A DNA stretch of 64,000 nucleotides from Narthecium ossifragum (lineage: Eukaryota > Streptophyta > Magnoliopsida > Dioscoreales > Nartheciaceae). Made by a program: the position numbers and the translations under genes. Positions within the stretch are counted from its first letter, which is position 1, and each line of letters begins with the position of its first letter. The stretch lies in NCBI GenBank assembly GCA_963920575.1, contig OY986969.1, forward strand, positions 6,148,001 to 6,212,000, given 5' to 3'. Under the pieces are notes generated by a model. It was not told the origin of the DNA. It was given only the letters and a program-made list of their open reading frames with translations, and made no database searches. Below are positions 17,572-29,175 of this stretch, in pieces.

Positions 17572-17971
17572 TGGTATGACTGACTACACAGCTGTGAGAT
17601 GAGCAAGAAAGCTATAGATAGCTAAGACTACACAGCTGTGAGATGAGCAAGAAAGCTATAGATAGCTAAGCTGTGTAGCTGCTGTATAAGTAGTGCTATT
17701 TTGTGTTGGAGATGGCTTTGATGTTTTAAGATTTGGCCACGCTATCCGGCATGATGCATTATGGCCACTGGTTCATGGGCTGGTGGGGTCCATTTGGCAC
17801 CCCACATGGAGTCAGATGCAGGCATATTCGATTCCCTGAACTGTATAGGTCTGGACTTATTAATGGGCTTGGCTGCGGACTGTTGGTCGGTCCCAACTCC
17901 CAAGCAAATACGAGTGGTTTAGCTACTGAGAGAGTCAATATGGCTTGCGTTCCATCAGGGGTGATCGTTTA
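17572..17971 (-). promoter_or_regulatory. AGPase 5' flank / 5' UTR
   Basis: This is all that remains of host sequence between the AGPase start codon and the PIF/Harbinger-like element at 17972, so the proximal promoter must lie here or reach into the transposon. No convincing TATA box was seen. A short plus-strand ORF at 17733-17972 has no recognisable domain. Confidence 0.45.
17582..17669. repeat. 44-bp perfect tandem duplication in AGPase leader
   Basis: Two adjacent identical 44-bp units (17582-17625 and 17626-17669) begin GACTACACAGCTGTGAGATG, immediately upstream of the AGPase start codon. A partial inverted echo (GCTGTGTAGC) follows. Confidence 0.9.
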
Positions 17972-18240
17972 GGGGGTGTTTGGTTGCAGTGGAATTACTG
18001 GTGGAATGGAAATATTTTCACTATTCTATCCAGTTTTCTTATGTTTGGTTAGGGTGGGAAACGATGAAAACATTTCCACCATTTCACCAAAAACACCACT
18101 TTTCATTCAAATGTTTCCACCCAAAATATTGGTGGAAACAGTAAAAATGGGTGGAAAGGAAACTTTAAGTGATGGAATTTATAATTCCATCACTCGCCCG
18201 ATATCAATCTCCCCAACCCGATACTCTCGCCCGCCTAGGG

Positions 18241-18583
18241 TTTCCTCGCTCTCCATCCTCTCCTCGCGTCTCCCAGCTCTCCCTCCTCTCCTCGACGGCG
18301 CGGAGCTTTGAGGGTTTGGAGCTCTCTCTCCATCCTCTCCCCTACGGCTCGCATCTCCCGGCTCTCCCTCCTCTCCTCGACGGCCAGAAGTTTTGAGGGT
18401 TTGGAGCTCTCTCTCCATCGTCTCCCCTGCGGCTCGAGTCTCCCGGCTCTCCCTCCTCTCCTCGACGGCGCGAAGTTTTGAGGGTTTGGAGCTCTCTCTC
18501 CATCCTCTCCCCTGCGGCTCGAGTCTCCCGGCTCTCCCTCCTCTCCTCGACGGCGTGAAGTTTTGAGGGTTTGGAGCTCTCTC
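18241..18583. repeat. 85-bp tandem array, left part
   Basis: About four units of an 85-bp CT-rich repeat (CTCTCCTCGACGGC recurs with 85-bp spacing: ctcgacg at 18291, 18376, 18461, 18546). The array resumes after the LTR element at 25362. Confidence 0.9.
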
Positions 18584-18634
18584 TGTCGCGCCCCGACCCG
18601 CGAAAGCCCAACCGGGCCGGGCGACACGACAGCT

Positions 18635-18646
18635 TGGTATCAGAGC
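18635..18646 (+). other. Primer-binding site (initiator tRNA-Met)
   Basis: TGGTATCAGAGC is complementary to the 3' end of initiator tRNA-Met and lies three bases after the left terminal CGACA, as expected for an LTR retroelement. Confidence 0.9.
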
Positions 18647-20042
18647 ATAGGTTGTAGGTCCCAGGGTTTAGGATCAGGATTCGGTTGAGATTGAGCGTGG
18701 AATGGGTTAGTTCTATGTCTAGAACATCCGTGCATGCTCTTCTTTGATGTGTTATGCTTTTTCCGCTTTATGTTGTGATGCTTTGTCTTGGGTTTCGAAC
18801 AAGTGGATACTTGTTGTTTCTGGTGACAGTGCAGATGCCGAGGAGTCGGGTACATCGTTTCGTTGTGAGTCGTGGCCGGTCGCGTGTGCAGCGCACCGCC
18901 CGACAGGCTCCAGTAGCCGCGACAGCTTTGCCCCGAGACTCTGCACCAGCACCAGAGACGAGTGTTGAGTTCGCAGTGGGGGAAAACGCCTCTCTTTTCG
19001 CCGAGAGGGTTCTTCCGCCACTTTGCGAACGCGCTGTGACGGCAGCGGTGATCACCTTCCAGGAGCTGAACCCGCCCAGGTTCAGTGGTGCTGAGGGTGA
19101 TCCGGCAATAGCGGACGACTGGCTGAGAGGAGTCAGTCGTGTCCTCGACGCTTTGTTCATCCAGGATGACCGGGTTCGGGTCAGACTGGCGACGTTCCAG
19201 CTCGACGGGGACGCTTTGGACTGGTGGAGTGCTGTCTTGACCGTTAGGAGCGGGAGTGACCCCTCGTGAGACATGCTCCGTTCGTCTTTTCTCGACGCGT
19301 ACTTCCCTCAACGTGCGCGTCAGGCCTTGGTTCGGGAGTACCTCAGCATCTCCCAGGTTACGCAGTCAGTGGCACAGTATGCAGCTAGGTTCACCAGGCT
19401 CGTCAGGTTCGCCGGTCCAGTGGCGAGCGATCCTCTCGCCAGAGCGCGGCAGTTTCAGTGGGGGCTACGACCCGAGATCAGGCTTCTGATGGCGACGCGG
19501 TTTGCTAGCGCTCTCAGGGAGGTGGTGAACTGTGCCTTGTCAGTGGAGGCCATACTGCTGGAGGCAGGGCCTAGGGCAGTTCAGCCAGTGTTCCCCTCGA
19601 GGTTAGGGCACGCCGGCCAGCCACAGCAGGCTCAGGGTGGAGTAGGACCGTGGCGGGGGGGAGGCCCGTTCACGATGCCATCAGCCCTATCAGCACCAGC
19701 CAGAGGACGTCAGCGGAGTCAGTCCAGAGGCAAAGGGGGCGAATGACGAGGATGATCCCGATCAGCAGTTCTCAGAGGATGAGCAGCTGGAGCAGTCAGT
19801 CGGTGAGTACGACGAGGACCAGCCCCTCTCGGAGGCAGAGGAGGAGTTCACGGAGGATGATCCGGACGAGCGGTTTCCGGAGGAGGAGCCTCGGCAGGAG
19901 GCGTTCGCAGGGTTTGGTCAGATCCAGCAGACAGAGCAGAGACCTGTGACGTGCTTTGAGTGCGGGCGGCTGGAGCACTATCGGAGAGACTTCTCCTTGC
20001 GGAGAGCGTGGACCAGGCGGGACTGGAGGCAGGCAGGCCTAG

Positions 20043-22681
20043 TGTCACACCCCGACCCAAAAAAACCCATCCGAGCCGAGGCGTGAGGGGAAACCTACAC
20101 TATTCATCTCCAGCTGGCGCGATACAAAGCGAAAATTAGAGAAAAACTTAAACAATTTATTCCAGAGGTGAAACAGAAATTCAATCTACATAACATCAGT
20201 TGTACTATTCAACACTTGATACAAATCTTCCAATAAAACAATATAATACAGTAATCTCAAAATTCCTCAAATATACATAATTTACTAAATCTGCCAAAAG
20301 TACAACAATCGTCCTCCAGCAACCTCAAACACCTCTGGATGTAGTCGCGCCACCAAAAGCTGATCCCGCCGGCTTTACTGAAGAAGAACTGGCGCCTGCA
20401 CCTGCAAACGCAGCCCGGGTAGGAGTGAGCGATAAGCTTAGTAGAGTTCTACTCTACGGCACACTGAAGGGAGGAAAACAACAACAGTGTTGTTTCCCCG
20501 CTCAAGTCTAAGGAATGCCACGGGGTTCCACAACCCCTGCCGACTACCCCAAGGATCCTACTCTTCTCAACCGACCACGCTGGGACACATTCTCCAAACA
20601 CGCTGGGAGGAAACAGAGAACCAGAACCAGTAGGATCACCCTTACCCAACAGGAAACCACTGCCTGGGGACCATGTCAGGGGCACCGGCAACCATCCTTA
20701 GCACTTGGCCTTGGGAGACCAACACGACCTCTAAACCTCAAACATTAATCAGAGTCAACTAGCGTGCATCCTCAATAACATGAGATTCTGATTATACAAT
20801 CACACCCTAATCCTGACTACCCAGCCGCGGTCCTAATGGCTAGATCCGAGCTACCCGAGAGCCTCGGATCGGCAATCAACCCATCGCCCGCCTAACCTCA
20901 GATGCCTCTAATGCAATCAAGATGCATGCAATGCTCAGGCACAGATAACAAGATATAAGCATGCAACAAGATGTCATCAACCATACATGGCCAGGCATAG
21001 CTTACAGCTAGCCAAAGAGGTAAGCATAGCAAAGGCCTCAAGTATAGAATAAACTATGCTAACCAAACAAAGATCTGAGCAAAGCATGAATACAGATATA
21101 CAATAGTCTTCAGTGCTCTCTTGCACCTGACAGACTAAGGTTCCACAGTTACCCCGCAGGTAACTGGCCGCATTTATACAATAGCCCTCGGCACTCGCCG
21201 GCAACAGGCTAAGGTTCCACAATTCCTCATAAGCTAGCACTCATAGCTAGCTAATGGTTAAGCAACCCAAAATAGCATTCATCTACTTATCAACTCAAGT
21301 ATTAAATGCAAAACCCATCCATAAATCCATAAAACGGGCAATGTCCAATCCAATTCTCAATCTTAATAGAAACCCCTCGAAAATCCCATGAAAACGACGT
21401 GTATGCTTCCTAACATGATTGGGTATCTATCATGGATGAAAACCAATCAAAAGAAACCAATAAACACAGCTCAGTGGCCCACGGTCGATGCGACGGTCGA
21501 TCCAACGGTCGACCGTGAGGCCACGGTCGATGCCACGGTCGATCCGACGGTCGACCGTGGGGCCAATCGAGGGAAAAACATGAGGGCCACGGTCGATCGG
21601 TGCATCGACCGTGGGAGACCCAAAACGGGGCAGAGCCTCACGGACGATGCGACGGTCGATCCGACGGTCGACCGTGAGGCGGGATGAAAAAGAAGAAGGA
21701 ACCACGGTCGATCGACGCATCGACCGTGGGAGGCCAAAAACGCGACAGAGCGCGTCGGTCGATATGACGGTCGATCCTACGGTCGACCGTCAGGTCCGAA
21801 AGCAGCGTATTAACGCTTGACGGTCGATCCACCGATCGACCGTCGGACCTTAGGCACAGTTCATCAGAACAGTGCCGGAAATCCAATTTCTTGGATTTCA
21901 AGGATCAATTCAAGTGGGAAGTTGATGAAACTTTCCAAGCATGCTTAAAAGAGGATGGGGAATCCAATGGCACGATCAAAACACAATTTTGACGGTTAAA
22001 TCTCAAATTTAGGTTAAAATGGCCGAAAACCGATAAGCGGCGAGAATACGGAAAACCAGCCGTTAAAATGCCGAAGTCGCGGGGTAGGAATACAAGAATC
22101 AAGCCACATCACATGTGCTACAAGTTACACAACATTCTAATAAGTATCCCTACAGCGAACAAGCATTAAACCTATCCTAGGAGAACCCGATCCAAAGATC
22201 GAGGTAGAAACATCTGCCTGAAGAGATAGGGCAGCTCCTCCACGCATCCCCCAAGTCCAATCGCCGGAAACCGCTCCTCGAAGCCGCGCCTCCGAAGCCC
22301 TAGCTCAGCCGAAGGAGAGAGGGAGACGAGAGAAAGAAAGGTCGGAGGAGAAGAAAAAGAAAGGAGAGAGAGAAAGGAAAGGGTTTAAATAGAAAGCTGG
22401 AATCCATCACAGCCGTCCGATTCGATCTCTCCCGATCGAGCTCCGATCTTCTGATCGGAAGTGCCCTGAAGGTTCTAATCAAACACATACATCAATCAAA
22501 GGCCATGTGTGCAACGCGGGTGTGAAACTGACCACCAGGGAGCATATTTACCAAAATGCCACTGGGGTCAAAAACAGCGATGCGATCAACCGATCGCATC
22601 CCAAGGCCAACCGAGCCAAACCACAAACCCAGATCATCGACCTAACGCGGTCGGACCAGGTTGGAGGTACGGGTCCTCACA
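20043..22681 (-). mobile_element. Solo LTR nested in gag, reverse orientation
   Basis: It begins TGTCACACCCCGACCC and ends GGTACGGGTCCTCACA, 2639 bp, with TSD CCTAG at 20038-20042 and 22682-22686. It belongs to the TGTGAGGACCCGTACCTCC subfamily also seen at 37863 and 49695. No coding capacity recognised. Confidence 0.92.
21475..21850. repeat. Array of ACGGTCGATCC / ACGGTCGACCGT palindromes
   Basis: More than fifteen copies of an ACGGTCGATSC core occur in about 370 bp, including the perfect palindrome ACGGTCGACCGT several times, arranged in groups of direct copies ending in the palindrome. It lies within the solo LTR at 20043-22681. Confidence 0.9.
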
Positions 22682-22930
22682 CCTAGTGCCGGGTTCGTGC
22701 TATTAGTGTGGCCAGCCGGGTCACTTTCGCCGAGAGTGCGCGACGCTGCGAGGCGGAGACCGTGGCAGTGGCAATAGATGCCAGTAGAGGCGGCCAAGTT
22801 GGCTTCAGCATCAGCGTCACATCAGCAGGTACCCTTTACCGCTTTGTAGTATCCTGATAGGCGTTGTTTTCTTTTCCGAGCCCTACCCTTATCGAATCTC
22901 GGGACGAGATTTCCTTTAAGGGTATTAGGA

Positions 22931-25361
22931 TGTGAGGACCCGTCCCTCTACTCCTGGGTCGACCGGCTGGGTCGGGCCCGTGGCTCGTTGGTTTGCTTCG
23001 CGTCGAGCGCGTGATCCGGTGGATCGTATTGTTTCTTGGACCACAAGGGCAATTTGGTAAATTGCACCTTGTTGGTTTGTTTCACACCCGCGTGTGCACA
23101 CACTGGCCTTGTTTGTGTTGGTGTTTGTTTAGAATGGTTAGGTGGACCCGAGATCGGAAGATCTGGACTTGGGCTTGAGTTCCAGCCCAAGTTTGCCTTT
23201 CTGGGCAAGGGAGATCGATCCCATTTTGAGGTGGGATCGATCCCTCTTTGTGCCTGGAAGTCGTTGGCGGTGGAGCTCATGACGACGGCCACGAGCGGCC
23301 ATCGCTTCCCCTGTCAGGGGAGGGAGGACTCTCCCTCCCCTCCCCCAGCTTTTCCCCGCCTTCATCGGCTTTCCCCCAGGCCTTTCCTTCCTCTTCTTTC
23401 CTTCTCTTCTCTTCTCTTCTTCTTCCTTCTTTCTTTCTTCTCCCGCGGCTCTGCTTTCTTCCCCTGTTTCCGGCAGCGAGCTTCCTCTCTTCCGTTCTCC
23501 CTCCTCCGACCACCAAATTGGGTGTTCTAAGGCTCGTTGGATCCATGGCAACGAGAGGAAGGCTCCTAGTGTGGTTTGGAGGCTTGTTGGTGACTGGTTG
23601 CGAGGGATCAGCCGGGATTAGCGTTCTTCGGTAGGTTCTTCTACCTACTGTGTTCTTCTTTGGGTTTCTTTAGATCTAGCCGTTGGATCTTGTTGATCTT
23701 TGTCTTGTTGGTTTCCTTATGCCTAGTAGAATTTCTGATATAAGTTTCATGATATTTTGTTGAGATTTGAGTAGGTTTTATGCATGATTAAGCTTGGTTT
23801 CTCTGTTTTCTGCTGTTCTTGAAGAGCAACCGGCTTGCGGCGTGTTTTCCGGCCGGCGTGTACGTGATCTGGGGTTGTGATGAACATGAGAGTTGTAGAT
23901 CTTTGAGTCTACTCTCTAACCCCACTGATTTCATATTTGTCCGATTTTCCTACAATTTGTTATGAATTGTTTGCTGGAGGGCTGCGTTGCAGCAATTAAC
24001 TGGTAAGCTGGTATGAAGCTTTCGGATCGATCCAAATTGTTCGGATCGATTCCAAAGCTAGCTGATGGGGTTTTATTGACTATGTTTAGCGGTTTTGATT
24101 AATGTTTTTCCGTTAATCCAACCGTTGGATGATTATGGATTTTGGATATGTTGATCATGGTTTATACACCTACTGATGGCTAAGTTGGATCTTGAATCCG
24201 ACGTCGTTTGGACGTCGGATCGACTGGATCAATTAGCCCCTAAGTAGAGGCTTTCAGTGTTTTGATTATAATATTATATCTCAGAATATAATATTATATT
24301 GTTTACTTTTCATCATCGTTTTCGAGGTTGCTTCCCGTTGCAGGAGTCCGCGGTCGACGGTCGTGGTACCGTCGTAATGCCGGGACCCACTGCGGATCGG
24401 CTGGCAGCGGTCGGTAGTACCGCTGCAGCGATCCGATTGACTTATATGATGTTTGTCATACTATTGCATGCTCTACTTCTTATCTGTGTATGTCATAGCA
24501 TGCATTCCCTGTTGTGCATTAGTTGCATTGGTTAGGGCGTGGGTGATCTTTGGGTCGCCGTCCCGAGGCTGGAAGCTCGGACTTAGCCCTAGGACCGGGG
24601 TTGGGTGGTTTGAACCCGGTTTGAATTGTGGTGCCCAGTCAAACTTGATGATAGGCCTAGATGACTGGTGCACTTGTTGCTTGATAATTGTAGAGGTCGT
24701 GTCGGCCTCGAGTCGGATCTGAGGTGTAGCCTCCGGTTTTCTTAAAACTCTTGAGTAGAGGAGTTGCCTACTCAGTGGTGTCTTTTCCCACCAAACGGTG
24801 CTCAGTGTCCTGTTGAGAGTCAGCAGTGTTTGTTCCTGCTTACTGAGTGCTGCTCCTGAGCCTCAAGGACACGCGGTGGGGTTATGGGACCCCTGTATAC
24901 ACCCAGGTTCTACTTGAAGGCGACATTGTTGCGTTTCCCTCTTCCTTCTGTGTGTCGTAGTGTAGATCCCTACTGAACTTAGTACTCACACCTACCCGGG
25001 CTGCGTTTTGCAGGTGCAGGCGTCAGTTCTTCTTCTGTGGCCCCTACCGGGCGGTTGGTCGGCGATGCGGCGGCGCCTGGTGGACCTTGAGAGGTGATGA
25101 TCGTTTACTGCTTTTACCCTATCTTAGATAGTCTCCTACGGGAGTAATGTTGTATTTGAATCTTCCCCTCTCCGAGGATTTGTATATTAAACACTTTGAG
25201 TTTTAAATCCGTGGTTCAAGGTTTCATTGAATTAATGTCTTTTAATTGAGGGTGCTTTTGGTGAATTGCTAGGGAGACCAATAGGTTAGAGGGAACCCTT
25301 GCCGTCTTTTCCGCGTTTGTAGGTTCCGGTTCGCGTCGCTTTCGCGGGTCAGGGCGCGACA
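22931..25361 (+). mobile_element. Right LTR of the gag-only element
   Basis: The LTR runs TGTGAGGACCCGTCCC...GGGCGCGACA, 2431 bp. The preceding tract GGACGAGATTTCC..AAGGG resembles the 3' end of Ty3/gypsy interiors, which fixes the sense direction for all related LTRs here. It holds a pyrimidine-rich stretch (23320-23480) and GGATCGATCC palindromes at about 23213-23250 and 24023-24050. Confidence 0.88.
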
Positions 25362-25620
25362 CTCTCTCCATCCTCTCCCCTGCGGCTCGAATCTCCCGGC
25401 TCTCCCTCCTCTCCTCGACGGCGCGAAGTTTTGAGGCTTTGGAGCTCTCTCTCCATCCTCTCCCCTGCTGCTTGAGTCTCCTGGCTCTCCCTCCTCTCCT
25501 CGACGGCGCGAAGCTTTGAGGGTTTGGAGCTCTCTCTCTATCCTCTCCCCTACGGCTCGCATCTCCCGGCTCTCCCTCCTCTCCTCGACGGCACGAAGCT
25601 TTGAGGGTTTGGTTGCTCTG
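25362..25620. repeat. 85-bp tandem array, right part
   Basis: Three more units of the array at 18241-18583 (ctcgacg at 25414, 25499, 25584), continuing in phase after the nested LTR element. Confidence 0.9.
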
Positions 25621-25739
25621 TCCGGTATGTTCGAGAAGTCCCTTCTGATCCCTTTTTTTGCATCTGATCCCCCATGATGTATTGCCTCTGATCCCCCATG
25701 ATGCTCGCATTTCTGATCCCCCATGATGGTGTTGTTGTT

Positions 25740-26690
25740 CTTGGATTTCATTCCGTTTGCTTTTTTGTGAACAATTTGTTGTTCTAAGATTAGTATTGCT
25801 TCTGAGCCCTATTATGATGGCTTTGTTGTTGTTCTACCTATATCTGAGCCCTATATCTGAGCCATATTCGATTTGGGTGTTGTTGTTGTTCTTGGATTTC
25901 ATTCCGTTTGCTTTTTTTGTGAACAATTTGTCCTTCTATGATTAGCATTGCTTCTGAGCCCTATTATGATGGCTTTGTTGTTGCTCTACCTAAATCTGAG
26001 CCCTATATCCGAGCCCTATTCGATTTGGGTGTTGTTGCTGTTCTTGGATTTCATTCCGTTTGCTTTTTTTGTGAACAATTTGTTCTTCTACGATTAGTAT
26101 TGCTTCTGAGCCCTATTATAATGGCTTTGTTGTTGCTCTACCTATATCTGAGCCCTATTCGGTTTGGGTGTTGTTGTTGTTCTTGGATTTCATTCCGTTT
26201 GCTTTTTTTGTGAACAATTTGTTCTTCTATGATTAGTATTGCTTCTGAGCCCCATTATGATGGCTTTGTTGTTGCTCTACCTATATCTGAGCCCTATTCT
26301 ATTTGGGTGTTGTTGCTATTCTTGGATTTCATTCCGTTTGCTTTTTTTGTGAACAATTTGTTCTTCTATGATTAGTATTGCTTCTGAGCCCTATTATGAT
26401 GGCTTTGTTGTTGCTCTACCTATATCTGAGCCCTATTCGATTTGGGTGTTGTTGCTGTTCTTGGATTTCATTTCGTTTGCTTTTTTTGTGAACAATTTGT
26501 TCTTCTATGATTAGTATTGCTTCTGAGCCCTATTATGATGGCTTTGTTGTTGCTCTACCGATATCTGAGCCCTATTCGATTTGGGTGTTGTTGCTGTTCT
26601 TGGATTTCATTCCGTTTGGTTTTTTTGTGAACAATTTGTTCTTCTATGATTAGTATTGCTTCTGAGCCCTATTTTTGAGCCATATTAAAT
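25740..26690. repeat. ~139-151 bp minisatellite, about seven copies
   Basis: Copies start TTGGATTTCATTCCGTTTGC near 25741, 25892, 26043, 26182, 26321, 26461 and 26600; spacing is 151, 151, then 139-140. The unit also holds TCTGAGCCCTATTATGATGG. It lies in the untranslated part of the Harbinger-like element, upstream of its transposase. Confidence 0.92.
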
Positions 26691-27241
26691 TTAGCTTGTT
26701 AATTGTTTGCTTTTATGGATTTGCTAGACATGGTGTCATGTGATTGCTACCTTTCAGTTTCGATGTCAATGTTGCTTTGATGATGTTTTTCTAATCTATG
26801 TGGGGCTGGCTATTAATTTGTTGATTAATTGTTTTTAATTTTCTCATGAGTTGGGTTCTGTCCGCCCCTGTTTAGGGTATGGTTTATTTTGGTTTGCTAG
26901 TACCTGAAATCCATGCAAGGATGTGCTGTTTATTTTTTCATTGGCTAATGTTATTGAATCCTCTTTGAATGGCTATATATGGTAGTGGTTGTTTTTATGA
27001 AGGAATCTTAGTTGCCATTATGCATCAATTATACTGTCACTTAAGACATCTTAGTTGCCTATTGCTTAGAGCACTCAGTAACATGTGCCTAGATACTTCT
27101 TTAAGTTTATGTTCAACAAGCATTTATAAGTCTAATAAGGATCATTATTAGGCAAATACATTAATGGTCCAAATTGTTGGCTGGGGTCTTCTAAATATAT
27201 ATAGAATGAGCTTATATATACTTTGAGAAGTAAGTCATGAC

Positions 27242-27288
<47 letters not shown>

Positions 27289-27461
27289 GAGCTTAGATAT
27301 GCAAACAAAGGGCACTTCTTTCCCTTAGCTTTGTTGCCTCTTTTATCTCATTTTAATGTTGATTTTCTTCGGATGCTGCTCCTAATTTGCTATATGATAT
27401 TTTTTGTCCTGAGCCCAACTTATGTATGTTCCAATCTTTTGTCCGTGCTTGTTTAACGTAG
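26691..27461. other. Non-coding leader before the Harbinger transposase
   Basis: AT-rich sequence with an (AT)n microsatellite at 27244-27286. No gene recognised; probably intron or 5' UTR of the transposase gene. Confidence 0.5.
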
Positions 27462-28200
27462 ATGGACGACGAATCACTAAGGACAATGCTACAACATGTT
27501 GCATTGGTTGTCATTATTGTTTGCGTACACAAACGATTAGAGTATCATTCGTCGAGTCCCGAATTCCCGCATCAAGTTAGAATCGACGGTAGGCGGTCAC
27601 ATTTGGAGAGGGTTACAAGAATGGGACGCGATTATTGTGTCTCATATATAAGAATGGACTTAAATGTGCTAGGCGACTTAGCACATATAATGAGGACGAA
27701 TCGCTGGTTGGATGAGTCCGACAACATGTCGATCGAGGAACAGCTGTGCATATTTTTGCACATAGTCGGGCACAACACCAAGAATCGCGTCATGCGAACT
27801 GAATTCCATTTGTCGAGTGAGACGATAAGTCGTTACTTCAACCGTGTGTTGAATGCAGTCTGTCGGCTCCGCGAGCAATATATGCGTCAACCCGGGTCGG
27901 CAACACATCCAAAAATAGCCTAGAACCCTAATTATCGTCACTTCCAGTATTATATTGTTGCCAACCACCACACATAATACATTGTATCGTTATGATCCTT
28001 TTGTCTTTTTTTCGTAGAACTGTATTGGCGTAATCGACGGTACACACATAGATGCAACGGTCCCACCGGAACTAGCGCTTAGATTTCGTGGTCGCAAAGG
28101 GATCACACAAAATGTTTTGGCAGCTGTCACCCTGGACATGCGATTCACCTATATACTAGCCGGTTGGGAAGGGTCCGCCAATGACTATACAGTTGATTAA
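27462..28200 (+). pseudogene. PIF/Harbinger transposase, truncated
   Basis: The first block, 27462-27923, contains the N-terminal helix-turn-helix region typical of the DDE_Tnp_4 family (MSIEEQLCIFLHIVGHNTKN, then SETISRYFNRVLNAV). A second block from 28018 (acceptor TTTCGTAG) reads NCIGVIDGTHIDATVPP, with the first catalytic Asp in GVIDGTH, then FRGRKGITQNVLAAV and GWEGSANDY with the second Asp. A stop at 28198-28200 ends the frame before the third acidic residue, and no continuation was found downstream, so catalysis is not expected. Confidence 0.85.
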
Positions 28201-28439
28201 GTTTGGTTTAAATCCAAACATTTAATGGGCTGGTATGTAGGGCTAAACAAGTACAATTGATATGTTTGAAGCAGGTTTTGTTGTTACAATTAACTTGCTA
28301 TGTATTTGCTATGATTGGGTAATGATGGTTTGCTACATGTTGGCTTTATCTACGTCGGTTTGTTAAAGGACAATGATGCTGGCTTGCTATGTATTTGCTA
28401 TGATTGGGTAATGATGGTTTGCTACATGTTGGCTTTATC

Positions 28440-29175
28440 TATGTCGGTTTGTTTATTTATGTCGGTTGCCCCTGAGTTTGGCTGCCCTCTTGTAGGCAAC
28501 CCTCTTGCTGGCTACCCTCTTGTAGGGAACCCTCTTGTTTTATCTATGTCGGTTTGTTGAGGGGCAATGATGATGGCATGTTTATATATCTTTTTTGGAA
28601 TCTTTGGCGATGATGATGTTGGTTTTATCTATGTCGGTTTGTTGAGGGGCAATGATGATGACATGTTTATATAGTTTTTTTGTAATCTTTGGCGATGATG
28701 ATGTTGGTTTTATCTATGTCGGTTTGCTGAGGGGCAATGTTGTTGAAGGGCAATGATGATGGCTTGCTATGTATTTGCTATGATTGGGTAATGATGGTTT
28801 ATCTATGTCGGTTGCCCTTGAGTTTGGCTGCCCTCTTGTAGGCAACCCTCTTGGTGGCTGCCTTCTCGTAGGCAACCCTCTTGCTGGCTGCCCTCTTGTA
28901 GGCAACCCTCTTGGTGGCTGCCTTCTCGTAGGCAACCCTCTTGCTGGCTGCCCTCTTGTTTTATCTATGTCGGTTTGTTGAGGGGCAATGATGATGACAT
29001 GATTATATTGTTTTTTTGTAAACTTTGGCGATGATGATGTTGAGCCGTGTTTGTTTCGTACTGATTTCGTTGCACGAGAGATGAGGAACAGGGGAAGTGA
29101 TGAGGCACGACCTATGATGATGTTAGCTGCGGCTATGGAGTTTGGTTGCCCTCTAGTAGGCAACCCTCTTATGTT
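28440..29175. repeat. Degenerate repeats of GCAACCCTCTTG and TTTATCTATGTCGGTTTG
   Basis: Short units such as CCTCTTGTAGGCAACCCTCT alternate with copies of GGTTTTATCTATGTCGGTTT. ORFs across the region on either strand are repetitive and not credible genes. Confidence 0.8.

Larger units (their letters stand above)
18834..22740 (+). pseudogene. Broken gag of the LTR element
   Basis: The likely start is the ATG at 18834 (MPRSRVHRFVV). The capsid-like region is recognisable: FQELNPPRFSGAEGDPAIAD, FQLDGDALDWWSAVL, FLDAYFPQRARQALVREYL, then YAARFTRLVRF. An in-frame TGA (19267-19269) interrupts it and the frame ends at 19746. A degenerate zinc knuckle (CFECGRLEHYRRDF, last Cys lost) is near 19952 in another frame. 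A second knuckle (CGQPGHFRREC, preceded by a stop) follows the nested LTR, near 22698. Not a functional protein. Confidence 0.8.
18584..25361 (+). mobile_element. Gag-only Ty3/gypsy-like LTR element, pol deleted
   Basis: It is flanked by CTCTC (18579-18583 and 25362-25366). The order is a 48-bp left end (18584-18631), primer-binding site TGGTATCAGAGC (18635), gag, a second zinc-knuckle remnant, a purine-rich tract before 22931, and a 2.4 kb right LTR. No protease, reverse transcriptase, RNase H or integrase is present; only about 250 bp lie between the knuckle and the right LTR once the nested LTR at 20043-22681 is discounted. The left LTR is nearly missing and its 48 bp match the reverse complement of the right LTR's terminus. 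Confidence 0.8.

Noticed and set aside
18179..18627. Overlapping minus-strand ORFs rich in RRGEEGEPGD
   Set aside because: They are translations of the 85-bp tandem array, and one runs into the inserted LTR element.
18640..19311. 223-residue ORF on the minus strand, antisense to gag
   Set aside because: The plus strand carries recognisable gag motifs and a primer-binding site in order; the antisense frame has no domain.
25740..26690. CRISPR-like or otherwise programmed spaced repeat
   Set aside because: The units are contiguous long tandem repeats in a plant transposon, with no short repeat/spacer structure.
28714..29163. 149-residue minus-strand ORF rich in RGLPTRRQP
   Set aside because: It is translated from the GCAACCCTCTTG repeat region and has repeat-derived periodicity only.
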